A stretch of 64,000 nt of DNA from Prauserella alba (GTDB lineage Bacteria; Actinomycetota; Actinomycetes; Mycobacteriales; Pseudonocardiaceae). Below are positions 54,684-63,798 of the stretch, piece after piece. Made by a program: the position numbers and the translations under genes. The notes beneath the pieces are model-generated. The model was not told where the DNA came from. It saw only the letters and a program-made list of their open reading frames with translations, and did not search any database. Numbering within the stretch: the first letter of the stretch is position 1; every line of letters begins with the position of its first letter. The stretch is from the NCBI RefSeq assembly GCF_024171735.1, contig NZ_JAMTCH010000005.1, forward strand, positions 744,001 through 808,000, given 5' to 3'.

Positions 54684-56549
54684 GTGTGTGGAATCGTCGG
54701 ATACGTCGGGCACCGGGACGCACTTGATGTGGTGCTCGGTGGGCTGCGACGCATGGAGTACCGCGGCTACGACTCGGCGGGGGTCGCCGTCCTGGACGGG
54801 GCGGGCGGCCTGACCGTCGAGCGGAAGGCGGGCAGGCTCGCGAACCTGGAGGCCGCGCTGGACGAGGCCGGCCGGTCGCGGTTCGCGGGCACGTCCGGGA
54901 TGGGCCACACGCGCTGGGCCACGCACGGCCCGCCGGTGGACCGCAACTCTCACCCGCACCGGGACGCGGCCGAACGCGTCGCCGTGGTGCACAACGGAAT
55001 CATCGAGAACTTCGCCCAGCTGCAGGTCGAACTCGAGGCCGACGGGGTGGAGCTCGAGAGTGACACCGACACCGAAACGGCGGCGCACCTCATCGCGCGC
55101 GCCTACGACAAGGACCCGGAGACAGCCGGCGACCTGCCCGCCAGCGTGCGCGCGGTGTGCCGCAGGCTCGAAGGTGCGTTCACGCTGGTCGTGACGCACG
55201 CCGACCATCCGGGGCAGATCGTCGCGGCGCGCCGGTCGTCGCCGCTCGTGGTGGGCGTCGGCGAGGGCGAGACGTTCGTGGCCTCCGACGTCGCGGCGTT
55301 CATCGAGCACACCCGGGAGGCCGTCGAACTCGGCCAGGACCAGCTGGTGACGATCACCCGCGAGGGCTACGAGGTCAGTGATTTCCACGGCGAGCTCGCC
55401 CAGGGCAAGCCGTTCACGGTCGACTGGGACCTGTCGGCCGCCGAGAAGGGCGGTCACGAGTACTTCATGCTCAAGGAGATCGAGGAGCAGCCCGAGGCGC
55501 TCGCCAACTCGCTGCGCGGGCACTTCTCCGGCGGCCGGGTCGTGCTCGACGAGCAGCGCATCTCCGACCAGGACCTGCGCGACATCGACAAGGTGTTCGT
55601 CATCGCCTGCGGGTCGGCGTACCACTCGGGGCTGGTCGCCAAGTACGCGATCGAGCACTGGTGCCGGTTGCCGGTCGAGGTGGAGCTGGCCAGCGAGTTC
55701 CGCTACCGCGACCCGGTGCTGGACCGCGACACGCTCGTCGTGGCCGTCTCCCAGTCCGGCGAGACGATGGACACCCTCGAGGCCGTCCGTCACGCGCGGG
55801 AGCAGAAGGCCAGGGTGCTGGCGGTCTGCAACACCAACGGCGCGCAGATTCCCCGCGAATCGGACGCCGTGCTGTACACGCACGCGGGCCCGGAGATCGG
55901 CGTCGCCTCGACGAAGGCGTTCCTCGCGCAGATCGCCGCCAACTACCTCGTCGGTCTCGCGCTCGCGCAGGCCCGCGGCACGAAGTACCCCGACGAGGTG
56001 GGCCGCGAGTTCGCCGAACTGGAGGCCATGCCGAAGGCGGTCGAGCAGGTGCTGACGACCGTCGACCAGGTGCGTGAACTCGGTGCGCGGCTCGCCGACT
56101 CGAAGGCCGTGTTGTTCCTGGGCAGGCACGTCGGCTACCCGGTGGCGCTCGAAGGTGCGCTCAAGCTCAAGGAACTCGCGTACATGCACGCCGAGGGCTT
56201 CGCCGCGGGGGAGCTCAAGCACGGCCCGATCGCACTGATCGAGAAGGACCTTCCGGTCGTCGTGGTGATGCCGTCGCCGCGGGGCCGCGCGGTGCTGCAC
56301 GCCAAGCTGGTGTCCAACATCAGCGAGATCCAGGCGCGCGGTGCCCGGACCATCGTCATCGCCGAGGAGGGCGACGAGACGGTGCGCCCGTTCGCCGACG
56401 AGCTCATCGAGGTGCCCGCCGTGTCGACACTGCTGCAGCCGCTGGTGTCGACCGTGCCGTTGCAGGTGCTGGCCGCCGAGATCGCGCGGACCAGGGGCTT
56501 CGACGTCGACAAGCCGCGCAACCTCGCCAAGTCCGTGACGGTGGAGTAG
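54684..56549 (+). CDS. glmS: glutamine-fructose-6-phosphate aminotransferase (isomerizing)
   Basis: GlmS (621 aa) makes glucosamine-6-phosphate from fructose-6-phosphate and glutamine. The start GTG-TGT gives MCGIVGYVG, with Cys2 as the glutaminase nucleophile once Met is removed; this fixes the start. EYRGYDSAGVA and HTRWATHG complete the N-terminal domain. Two sugar-isomerase domains follow, with ACGSAYHSGLVAKY and SQSGETMDTLEA. The C-terminus DKPRNLAKSVTVE is conserved. No glmS ribozyme is evident upstream; the short upstream region is dominated by the REP element. Confidence 0.97.
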   Translation: MCGIVGYVGHRDALDVVLGGLRRMEYRGYDSAGVAVLDGAGGLTVERKAGRLANLEAALDEAGRSRFAGTSGMGHTRWATHGPPVDRNSHPHRDAAERVAVVHNGIIENFAQLQVELEADGVELESDTDTETAAHLIARAYDKDPETAGDLPASVRAVCRRLEGAFTLVVTHADHPGQIVAARRSSPLVVGVGEGETFVASDVAAFIEHTREAVELGQDQLVTITREGYEVSDFHGELAQGKPFTVDWDLSAAEKGGHEYFMLKEIEEQPEALANSLRGHFSGGRVVLDEQRISDQDLRDIDKVFVIACGSAYHSGLVAKYAIEHWCRLPVEVELASEFRYRDPVLDRDTLVVAVSQSGETMDTLEAVRHAREQKARVLAVCNTNGAQIPRESDAVLYTHAGPEIGVASTKAFLAQIAANYLVGLALAQARGTKYPDEVGREFAELEAMPKAVEQVLTTVDQVRELGARLADSKAVLFLGRHVGYPVALEGALKLKELAYMHAEGFAAGELKHGPIALIEKDLPVVVVMPSPRGRAVLHAKLVSNISEIQARGARTIVIAEEGDETVRPFADELIEVPAVSTLLQPLVSTVPLQVLAAEIARTRGFDVDKPRNLAKSVTVE

Positions 56550-56555
56550 GCCGCG

Positions 56556-58028
56556 ATGCGCGGCGTGTGGACGACCGCCGGGGTGCGGGAGGCCGAGGAC
56601 GAGGTGCTCGCCCGCACGCCCGACGGTGCGCTCATGCAACGTGCCGCGCACGCCGTCGCGAGGCGGGCGGCCGCGATGCTCACCGAGCACACCGGTGGCG
56701 TTTCCGGGCGCCGGGTGCTGCTCGTCGTCGGGGCCGGCAACAACGGCGGTGATGCGCTGTGGGCCGGCGCGTTCCTGCGCAACCGGGGCGTGGGCGTCGG
56801 TGCGGTGCTGCTGGCTCCGGAGAAGGCGCACGCCGCGGGACTGGCCGCGTTCCGCCGTTCCGGTGGCCGTGTGGTGTCCGAATCGGATGTTCCACAGTGG
56901 ACCGAACGGGCCGAACTGGTGGTCGACGGCGTTGTCGGCATCTCCGCCCGTGGCCCGTTGCGGCCCGCCGCCGCGGACGTTTTCGACCGCGTCACCGCAC
57001 CCGTGCTCGCCGTCGACCTGCCCAGCGGCGTCGACCCCGACACGGGCGCCGTCGACGGCCCCGCCGTGCACGCCACCGCCACGGTCACGTTCGGCGCCCG
57101 CAAACCGGTGCACCTGCTCAATCCCGGGCGGTGCGGCGACGTCACGCTCGTCGACCTCGGACTGCCCCTGGGTGCCGAGCACGGCCGGTCGCCGGAACTG
57201 CGGCAACTCGACGTCGCCGACGTCGCCGCTGCCTGGCCCGTGCCCGGCCCCGAGGACGACAAGTACACCCAGGGCGTGGCCGGTATCGCCGCGGGTTCGG
57301 CGACCTATCCCGGCGCGGCGGTCCTCGCCGCCGGTGCCGCCGTCCGTGCGACGTCCGGGATGGTGCGCTACGCCGGACCGGCTGCCGACGAGGTGCGCTC
57401 CTGGTGGCCCGAGGTCGTCGCGACCGGATCGGTGGCCGACGCCGGCCGGGTACAGGCGTGGGCGGCGGGCCCGGGTCTCGGCACCGGCCGCGACGGCTGC
57501 GACGTTCTCGCCCACGTCCTCGGGCAGGGCGTGCCCGTGTGCGCCGATGCCGACGCGATCACCCTCGTCGCCACCCGCCCCGAGGTCCTCGACGCCCGTG
57601 ACCCGGACACGCCGCTGGTGCTCACCCCGCACGACGGCGAGTTCGCCCGGCTGACCGGCGACCGCCCCGGCGCCGACCGCGTCGCCGCAGCCCGCGCCGC
57701 GGCTCGCCGGTTCGACGCCGTCGTGCTGCTCAAAGGCCACCACACGCTCGTCGCCGCACCCGACGGCCGGGTGCTCGTCAACCGGCCGCGCGGCGCCTGG
57801 CTCGCGACCGCGGGCTCCGGCGACGTGCTCTCCGGCATCCTCGGAGGGCTGCTCGCCGCCGGGCTCGACCCGTGGCTGGCCGCGGGCGCAGCCGCCGATG
57901 TCCACGCCCGCGCGGGGGAGATCGCCGCGGCGGGCGTGCCGACCTCCGCTTCGCAGGTGCTCATGGCCGTGCCGGAGGCGATCCGGCAGGTGCGCGCGCT
58001 GTGCGACGATGGCTCAAGCGGCGCGTGA
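56556..58028 (+). CDS. nnr: bifunctional NAD(P)H-hydrate epimerase/dehydratase
   Basis: A 490-aa repair enzyme that restores hydrated NADH and NADPH. The N-terminal epimerase (YjeF-type, to about residue 215) contains VVGAGNNGGDALWAGAFL and DLPSGVDPDTG. The C-terminal ADP-dependent dehydratase has the ribokinase-like loop LATAGSGDVLSGILGG and LTPHDGEFARLTG. It starts 6 nt after glmS. alr follows after a short repetitive spacer, the usual actinobacterial order. Confidence 0.95.
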   Translation: MRGVWTTAGVREAEDEVLARTPDGALMQRAAHAVARRAAAMLTEHTGGVSGRRVLLVVGAGNNGGDALWAGAFLRNRGVGVGAVLLAPEKAHAAGLAAFRRSGGRVVSESDVPQWTERAELVVDGVVGISARGPLRPAAADVFDRVTAPVLAVDLPSGVDPDTGAVDGPAVHATATVTFGARKPVHLLNPGRCGDVTLVDLGLPLGAEHGRSPELRQLDVADVAAAWPVPGPEDDKYTQGVAGIAAGSATYPGAAVLAAGAAVRATSGMVRYAGPAADEVRSWWPEVVATGSVADAGRVQAWAAGPGLGTGRDGCDVLAHVLGQGVPVCADADAITLVATRPEVLDARDPDTPLVLTPHDGEFARLTGDRPGADRVAAARAAARRFDAVVLLKGHHTLVAAPDGRVLVNRPRGAWLATAGSGDVLSGILGGLLAAGLDPWLAAGAAADVHARAGEIAAAGVPTSASQVLMAVPEAIRQVRALCDDGSSGA

Positions 58029-58071
58029 CCGCGGCGACATCCCCGGTCCGCAGCCACCCGTCCCCATCCTC

Positions 58072-58140
58072 GAACGACAGCCCCGAACAACAGCCCCGAA
58101 CGAGTGGCCCGACAGCAGTGATCCGACAGCAGTGACCCTG
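58072..58140. repeat. short 13-14 bp tandem repeats before alr
   Basis: GAACGACAGCCCC and GAACAACAGCCCC are adjacent (13-bp period), followed by GACAGCAGTGATCC and GACAGCAGTGACCC (14-bp period). They lie in the 183-nt nnr-alr spacer. Confidence 0.55.
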
Positions 58141-58211
58141 ACCAGCAGCACACCCACGACGGCGGCCCGCCGGCACTCGGCGGCGGCCCACGACAGCAGC
58201 GCAGGAAACTC

Positions 58212-59342
58212 ATGACCGCACACCCCCGGCCGGCGCGGGCGCTGGCGACCGTGGACCTCGGCGCGATCCGCCGCAACGTCGCGCTGCTCTCCGCGCGCGC
58301 GGCCGAGTCGGGCGCCGGGACGATGGCGATCGTCAAGGCCGACGGCTACGGCCACGGCGCCGAGCAGGCGGCCCGCGCGGCCCTGCGCGGCGGTGCGACC
58401 TGGCTGGGGGCGTGCTCGACGGCCGAGGCGCTGGCGCTGCGCGAGGCGGGGATCGACGTGCCGCTGCTGAGTTGGCTCGACGCCGTGGACACCGATTTCG
58501 CGCCGGCGCTGGAGGCGGGGATAGACGTGTCGGTGTCGTCTGCGGCCGAGCTCGCGCGTGTGTCCGCCGCCGCGGCGCGCACGGGCAGGCGGGCGCGCGT
58601 GCACCTGAAGATCGACACCGGGCTGTCGCGCAACGGCTGCCCCGCGGAACTGTGGCCCGCGCTGGTGAAATCCGCCGCCGCCGAACCGGACGTCGACGTG
58701 GTCGCCGTGTGGTCGCACCTCGCCGCGGCCGACGAACCGGGCCACCCGTCGATCGACCGGCAGGCCGCGCGGTTCGCCGACGCGTACGCCCTCGCGCGGG
58801 AGGCGGGCCTGAACCCGATGCGGCACCTGGCGAACTCGGCGGCCACGCTCACCCGACCCGACCTGCACTTCGACCTCGTCCGCCCCGGTATCGCGATCTA
58901 CGGCCTCAACCCCGTGCCGCAGCCGGAACAGCTCACCCCGGCGATGACGTTCTCCTCGCACGTCGTGCTGACCAAACGCATCGCGGCGGGCGAGTCGGTG
59001 TCGTACGGCCTCACCTGGACCGCCGACCGGGACACGACCCTCGCGCTGGTGCCCGTCGGCTACGCCGACGGCGTGCCGCGCACCCTGTCGGGCCGGATGG
59101 ACGTGTGGCTCGGCGGCCGCAGGCGTCCCGTCGTCGGCCGCGTGTGCATGGACCAGATCGTGGTCGACTGCGGTGACGACGAACCGCAGGTCGGCGCCGA
59201 GGTCGTGCTGTTCGGCACCGGTGCAGAGGGCGGTCCGACCGCGCGCGAATGGGCCGACGAGATCGGGACCATCGACTACGAGATCGTCACCGGCATGTAC
59301 CGGCCGCGGGTGCATCGCGTGTACACGGGAGCGGACTCGTGA
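58212..59342 (+). CDS. alr: alanine racemase
   Basis: A 376-aa PLP enzyme that makes D-alanine for peptidoglycan. The cofactor Lys is Lys42 in AIVKADGYGHG, and the second catalytic base is Tyr265 in VSYGLTW. The dimer-side segment VGRVCMDQIVVD is present. The ATG at 58212 matches the family start. Its stop overlaps the following hydrolase (GTGA). Confidence 0.97.
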   Translation: MTAHPRPARALATVDLGAIRRNVALLSARAAESGAGTMAIVKADGYGHGAEQAARAALRGGATWLGACSTAEALALREAGIDVPLLSWLDAVDTDFAPALEAGIDVSVSSAAELARVSAAAARTGRRARVHLKIDTGLSRNGCPAELWPALVKSAAAEPDVDVVAVWSHLAAADEPGHPSIDRQAARFADAYALAREAGLNPMRHLANSAATLTRPDLHFDLVRPGIAIYGLNPVPQPEQLTPAMTFSSHVVLTKRIAAGESVSYGLTWTADRDTTLALVPVGYADGVPRTLSGRMDVWLGGRRRPVVGRVCMDQIVVDCGDDEPQVGAEVVLFGTGAEGGPTAREWADEIGTIDYEIVTGMYRPRVHRVYTGADS

Positions 59343-60346
59343 CCGCGGAGGCCGGTCGGCAGGATTCCGGGGGTGTGCTGGGCGCGCCGGGCGACGGCAG
59401 GGTCTCGACCGTCGCCGCGGAGGACGGCACGCCGTTGATCGTCGAGGAGGTGGCGCCCTCCGGCGGCGACGCGGCGCTGGCCGTCGTGGGCGTGCACGGG
59501 TTCGCGCTCTCGCGGCGCAGCTGGCATTTCCAGCGGCAGGCGCTCACCGCACTCGACCGGCCGGGTGTCCGCCAGATCTACTACGACCACCGCGGACACG
59601 GCGAATCCGGCCTCGCCGACCCCGAAACCAGCACGATCGAACAGCTTGCCGCCGACCTGCACGTCGTGATCCGCACCGTCGCGCCGCGCGAGCCGCTCGT
59701 CCTGATGGGGCATTCGATGGGCGGCATGGTCCTGATGGAGCTCGCCCAACAGGCTCCCGAACTGTTCGCCTCCCAGGTCCGCGGTGTCGCGCTGCTGGCC
59801 ACCGCCGCCGGGGAGGTCGGCAGTCACGGACTGCCGAGATCGTTGCTGTCACGGAAGAATCCGCTCACGCGCAGTGTGGGCGAGCTCGCCGGCTGGCAGC
59901 CGGGAATCGTCGAGTTCGTGCGCGCCGCCGGTGGTCAGCTGACGCGCACCGCGGTGCGGCACCTCGCGTTCGGCAAACACGACGTGCCCTCCGAGGTCGT
60001 GTCGTTCATGCAGGAGATGCTGGCGGTGTCGTCGGTGAAACAGCTCGCCGGGTTCGCCGACACGTTCGGTACCCACGATCGGTACGCCGCGCTGGCCGGG
60101 CTGAGACACGTGCACACGCTGGTCGTCGGCGGGGACGCCGATCGCATCACTCCGCAGGCCCACACCGAGCGCATCGCCGCCGAGCTGCCGGACGCCTCGC
60201 TGCTGCGGCTGCCCGGTGCCGGCCACATGCTGCAGCTGGAGCAGCCGGACGAGGTCAACAGCCACGTGATCGAACTGGTGCAGGGGTGCGCCGGTGTCAC
60301 GGGCCAGGGGAAGGCGAAACGGAAGTCGAGGTGGTGGCGCCGGTGA
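59339..60346 (+). CDS. alpha/beta hydrolase
   Basis: A 335-aa hydrolase with the nucleophile elbow LMGHSMGGMV (Ser126), the acid in GGDADRITP and His in PGAGHMLQLE. The oxyanion segment is GVHGFALSRRSWHFQ and the strand YYDHRGHGESG is typical of the fold. I chose the GTG at 59339, coupled to the alr stop. Hydrolases at this point between alr and tsaE are common in actinobacteria, but the substrate is unknown. Its stop overlaps tsaE. Confidence 0.9.
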   Translation: MTAEAGRQDSGGVLGAPGDGRVSTVAAEDGTPLIVEEVAPSGGDAALAVVGVHGFALSRRSWHFQRQALTALDRPGVRQIYYDHRGHGESGLADPETSTIEQLAADLHVVIRTVAPREPLVLMGHSMGGMVLMELAQQAPELFASQVRGVALLATAAGEVGSHGLPRSLLSRKNPLTRSVGELAGWQPGIVEFVRAAGGQLTRTAVRHLAFGKHDVPSEVVSFMQEMLAVSSVKQLAGFADTFGTHDRYAALAGLRHVHTLVVGGDADRITPQAHTERIAAELPDASLLRLPGAGHMLQLEQPDEVNSHVIELVQGCAGVTGQGKAKRKSRWWRR

Positions 60347-60813
60347 CCATCGAACTGACCACGGCCGACGATGCGATCCGATTCGGACGGTCGTTGGGGC
60401 GGCAACTGCGTGCGGGGGACCTCGTGCTGCTGGCCGGTCCGCTCGGTGCGGGCAAGACGACGATGACCCGCGGAATCGCCGACGGCATGGGCGTTTCCGG
60501 GCGCGTCAGTTCGCCGACGTTCGTGCTCGCGCGCGTGCATTCCGCGCCCGACGACGGCTCTTCCCGGAACGGGGTCGCGCTCGTGCACGTCGACGCCTAC
60601 CGGCTCGGCGGCGATCTGTCCGAACTGGACGATCTCGACCTCGACGCGGAGCTCGAATCGTCGGCGGTGGTCGTGGAATGGGGTGAGGGGCTGGCCGAAC
60701 CGCTGTCGGAGGACCGTCTCGTCGTGCGCATCGAACGCCACCCCGACGACACCCGCACCGCCACCCTCGAACCCCACGGAACGTGGAAGACCCGCGCTGA
60801 CGCCCTCCCCTGA
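60343..60813 (+). CDS. tsaE: tRNA threonylcarbamoyladenosine biosynthesis ATPase TsaE
   Basis: TsaE (156 aa) is the P-loop ATPase of the complex that makes the t6A base at position 37 of tRNAs reading ANN codons. The Walker A motif is AGPLGAGKTT, the switch segment is SPTFVLARVH and the family block HVDAYRLGG follows, then VVVEWGEGL. The GTG at 60343 overlaps the hydrolase stop (GTGA); GTG codons at 60331 and 60334 are alternatives. The partners tsaB and tsaD do not follow here: a 21-bp repeat array and convergent genes come next. Confidence 0.95.
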   Translation: MTIELTTADDAIRFGRSLGRQLRAGDLVLLAGPLGAGKTTMTRGIADGMGVSGRVSSPTFVLARVHSAPDDGSSRNGVALVHVDAYRLGGDLSELDDLDLDAELESSAVVVEWGEGLAEPLSEDRLVVRIERHPDDTRTATLEPHGTWKTRADALP

Positions 60814-60819
60814 ACCGCC

Positions 60820-60903
60820 GTGTTGCGGATTCCGGGGCCCGTGTTGCAGTTTCCGGGGCCTGTGTTGCGGATTCCGGAGGCCGCGTTGTCGACTCGGCGA
60901 GCC
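60820..60903. repeat. 21-bp tandem repeat, four units
   Basis: Units begin at 60820, 60841, 60862 and 60883. The first three read GTGTTGCGGATTCCGGGGCC with few changes; the fourth is degraded. The same unit forms the array at 41246-41350. It starts 7 nt after tsaE, between convergent genes. Confidence 0.75.
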
Positions 60904-60939
60904 GGGTCGGCACCGTCGCCGTTGGCAGGAGTGACCCGC

Positions 60940-62280
60940 TCAGTCGACGATGCCGCGGGCGATGCCGAGGTCGACGAGGTCCTGCGGGCGCAGGCGCAGC
61001 CGGTCGGCGGTCGCGGGGACGTCGCCGGTGCCGAGTTTGAGGATCCGTGCGGCGGCTTCCGGGGACGTGACCGAGAAGTAGGCGTCGGGGGTGATCCACA
61101 TGCGGTCGGCGGACGCGAACGCCAGCGCCCCGCCGGAACCGCCCTCGCCGATGACCAACGTCGTCACCGGCACCGTCGCCGACGCCACGGCCGTGAACAG
61201 CTCGGCGATTGCCGGTCCCGCACCGGCGCGTTCGGCATCGGCGTCGTTGGCCGCGCCCGGCGTGTCGACGAGTGTCAGCATCGGGACGCGAAGCCGGTCG
61301 GCGAGCCGCACCAGCCGTGCCGCGGTGCGGAATCCGGCGGGCGTGGTCGCCGTGCCGCACTGGGCCGCGTACGCGACGGCTTCACCGTTGCGGTACCCGA
61401 AACCGCAGCGCACGCCGTCGTCGACGCCACCGCAACGGTCGCCGCGGAGCTCTTCCCGCCAGTCGAAATAGTCCTCCACATAGGACTCCGCGGGTGGTCG
61501 GCCAGCCGCTCGTGCCCTGCGCACCGCGTCCCAGCCCGTTGCGGGCGGCTCCGCCGGAGCTCCGTGCGACCCCAGCGCGCGCGGCGGGGGCTGCGGCTCG
61601 GCGGCAGGCCGCGTCAGCAGCCGCAGCCATCGTCCGAGTCGCTGCGGCAGTTGACCCGGCTCGACGATCGCGTCGACGTGGCCCGAGGCGTACTGTCCCG
61701 CCGCGGTGTAGGCGTCCGGATCACCCGGCGGTCGCACGCGGGACCCCGCGAAGCCGACCTGCGCGCCGCCGACGGCCAGCGTGACGTCGGCACCGGCGCC
61801 GATGGTCGCCCATCCGCCGCCGGTCGTGGGATTCCGCAGCACGGCGAGCTGCGGCAGGCCCTCGCGGCGCGTCAGCGCCGCCTGCCGAGCGATGCGCTGC
61901 AACTGGGTCAGCGCGCGCATGCCCTCCTGCATCCGGCTGCCACCGGTGGCGATCAGCGACACCACCGGCAGCCGCGCCCCGCGGGCACGGGCGAACGCCG
62001 CCTCGATCAGATCGCCCGTCCGCCTGCCGATCGAACCGCCGAGGAAGCCGAAGTCGAACGCGATCAGCACTGCCTCGGTCCCGTCGACCTCGCCGGTGCC
62101 CACCACCACCGACTCGTGCTCACCGGTCCGCTGCCGGGCACGGCCGCGTGCCGCGTCGTAGCCGGGCCAGCCGATCGGCCCGTCCACGTCGGATTCCGGC
62201 GAGGTGTCGGCGGGCAGCTCGGTGAACCCCGAGGCGACCAGGTCGATCACCTCCCGGCCCGAGGTCGGCAGGTCAGCCAT
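60940..62280 (-). CDS. fused carboxyltransferase (AccD-AccA type), possible malonyl-CoA decarboxylase-like role
   Basis: A 446-aa protein joining two crotonase-fold halves. The first has the beta-subunit block ATGGSRMQEGMRALTQL and NPTTGGGWATIG. The second has the alpha-subunit block IGEGGSGGALAFASADRM. The Cys4 zinc finger that starts AccD is missing. Its start overlaps the matB stop by 8 bp, so it belongs to a malonate operon. It could be the carboxyltransferase of an acyl-CoA carboxylase. Because it takes the place of matA, it could instead act on malonyl-CoA in the decarboxylating direction. The sequence does not decide this. Confidence 0.82.
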   Translation of the reverse strand: MADLPTSGREVIDLVASGFTELPADTSPESDVDGPIGWPGYDAARGRARQRTGEHESVVVGTGEVDGTEAVLIAFDFGFLGGSIGRRTGDLIEAAFARARGARLPVVSLIATGGSRMQEGMRALTQLQRIARQAALTRREGLPQLAVLRNPTTGGGWATIGAGADVTLAVGGAQVGFAGSRVRPPGDPDAYTAAGQYASGHVDAIVEPGQLPQRLGRWLRLLTRPAAEPQPPPRALGSHGAPAEPPATGWDAVRRARAAGRPPAESYVEDYFDWREELRGDRCGGVDDGVRCGFGYRNGEAVAYAAQCGTATTPAGFRTAARLVRLADRLRVPMLTLVDTPGAANDADAERAGAGPAIAELFTAVASATVPVTTLVIGEGGSGGALAFASADRMWITPDAYFSVTSPEAAARILKLGTGDVPATADRLRLRPQDLVDLGIARGIVD

Positions 62281-63709
62281 GGAGCGACCGCTTCATCAGC
62301 TTGCCCATGTCGTTACGCGGAAGCCGGTCCAGGAACCGCACGACCCGCGGCCGCTTGTGCGGCGTCAGCAGCCGGGCCACGTGGTCGGCGAGGTCCGCCT
62401 CGGCCGGTGCGGCGCCCGCGGGCACGACCCACGCCACGATCCGCTCACCGAGGTCGTCGTCCGGCTCGCCGGTCACGGCCGCCTCGGCGACACCGGGATG
62501 TTCGATGAGCGCGTTCTCGATCTCACCCGCGCCGATCTTGTAGCCGCCCGACTTGATGATGTCGGTTCCCTTGCGGCCCACGATCTTCACGTAGCCGTCG
62601 GCGTCACGGGTGGCCATGTCCCCGGTGCGGAACCACGAGTCGTGGAAGGCCTCCGCCGTGGCGTCCGGCCGGTTGAGGTACTCGGTGAACAGGTTCGGCC
62701 CGCGCACCTCGATCTCGCCGACGGTCTCGCCGTCCCACGACCGGATGGGCGTACCGGACTCGTCGACCAGCCGGAGCTCCACTCCCTGCAGCGGCACCCC
62801 GACCGTGCCCGGTTTGCGCTCGCCGTCGGCGCGCACGCTGGTGTTCATCAGCGTCTCGGACATGCCGTACCGCTCGACGACTCGCCGGCCCGTCGCGGCA
62901 TGGATGCGCTGCTGGTCGTGCACCGGCAGCGCTGCCGACCCGGACACGAGCAGCCGGGCGCCGCGCAGGGCCCCTGCCAGCGCCGGATCGGCGTCGAGTT
63001 CGTCGGCGATCCGGTGGTACATCGTGGGAACGCCGAACATCATCGTGGCGCCGCTGGTCAGCGCGCCGGCCAACGCACCGGTGGAGAACGTGCCGAGGTG
63101 CCACACCGTGCCGCCGCGGCGCAGCGGGCCGAGCACGCCGAGGATCAGCCCGTGCACGTGGAACAGCGGCAGCCCGTGCACCACGGTGTCGTCGGACGTC
63201 CACTGCCACGCGTCGCCCAGTGCATCCACAGTGGACGCTATGGCGCGGCGCGGGAGGACGACGCCCTTCGGGGCGCCGGTCGTGCCGGAGGTGTAGACGA
63301 TGAGCGCGGGCGCCTCGGTGTCCGGCTCGGCGGGCAGGTCGGCTGCGGTGGCACGGACGTCGATGTCCATGCGCGGCACGTCGGCCAGCCCCTGCGGGAG
63401 GTCGTCGCCGGCCGCGGCGAGCACCAGGCCGGGTTCGCTGTCGGACACGATGTGCGCCAGTTCGCGCTCGCCGATCTTCGGGTTCAGCGGCACGGCGGGC
63501 ACGCCCGCCAGCAGCGCGCCGACCACCGCGACGGCGGTCTCGAGGCGCGGCGTCGCCCACACCGCGACCCGGCCCGTTCCGGCCAGCCTGGCCGCAAGTG
63601 CGCCGGCGGACCCGGCCAGCTGGTCGTAGGTCAGGGTCCGCTCGCCGAATCGCGCCGCGGTCTTCGCGGGCGGCGCTGACAGGGACGGGAACAACGGCGG
63701 CACGCTCAC
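62273..63709 (-). CDS. matB: malonyl-CoA synthetase (MatB-like acyl-CoA ligase)
   Basis: A 478-aa adenylate-forming ligase that activates a dicarboxylate, probably malonate, to its CoA ester. The motifs are YTSGTTGAPKGVV (phosphate loop), LPLFHVHGLILG, YGMSETLMNT, the hinge region GRKGTDIIKSGGYKIGAGEI and the catalytic Lys in PRNDMGKLMKR. The N-terminus MSVPPLFPSLSAPP resembles streptomycete MatB. The GTG start has GAGGAG 6 nt upstream and overlaps the stop of a 30-aa micro-ORF. It lies between matC and the fused carboxyltransferase. Confidence 0.9.
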   Translation of the reverse strand: MSVPPLFPSLSAPPAKTAARFGERTLTYDQLAGSAGALAARLAGTGRVAVWATPRLETAVAVVGALLAGVPAVPLNPKIGERELAHIVSDSEPGLVLAAAGDDLPQGLADVPRMDIDVRATAADLPAEPDTEAPALIVYTSGTTGAPKGVVLPRRAIASTVDALGDAWQWTSDDTVVHGLPLFHVHGLILGVLGPLRRGGTVWHLGTFSTGALAGALTSGATMMFGVPTMYHRIADELDADPALAGALRGARLLVSGSAALPVHDQQRIHAATGRRVVERYGMSETLMNTSVRADGERKPGTVGVPLQGVELRLVDESGTPIRSWDGETVGEIEVRGPNLFTEYLNRPDATAEAFHDSWFRTGDMATRDADGYVKIVGRKGTDIIKSGGYKIGAGEIENALIEHPGVAEAAVTGEPDDDLGERIVAWVVPAGAAPAEADLADHVARLLTPHKRPRVVRFLDRLPRNDMGKLMKRSLHG

Positions 63710-63798
63710 ACGGTCTCCTCGATCGGGTCTTTCACTCGAATCCTGTCCCGGCGTCGCCGAGGTTCGACGACGCCGGGTGGGCGGTCGGGGCCGGTCAT
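63706..63798 (-). CDS. 30-aa micro-ORF between matC and matB
   Basis: The ATG (63798) overlaps the matC stop as ATGA and the TGA overlaps the matB GTG as GTGA. The product MTGPDRPPGVVEPRRRRDRI plus RVKDPIEETV is charged. It may encode a small accessory protein of the transporter or serve only to pass ribosomes from matC to matB. Its last codons carry the GAGGAG site of matB. Confidence 0.4.
   Translation of the reverse strand: MTGPDRPPGVVEPRRRRDRIRVKDPIEETV

Noticed and set aside
59173-60342. Long N-terminal extension of TsaE through the hydrolase gene
   Set aside because: It is an out-of-frame shadow of the hydrolase; TsaE begins at the coupled GTG at 60343.
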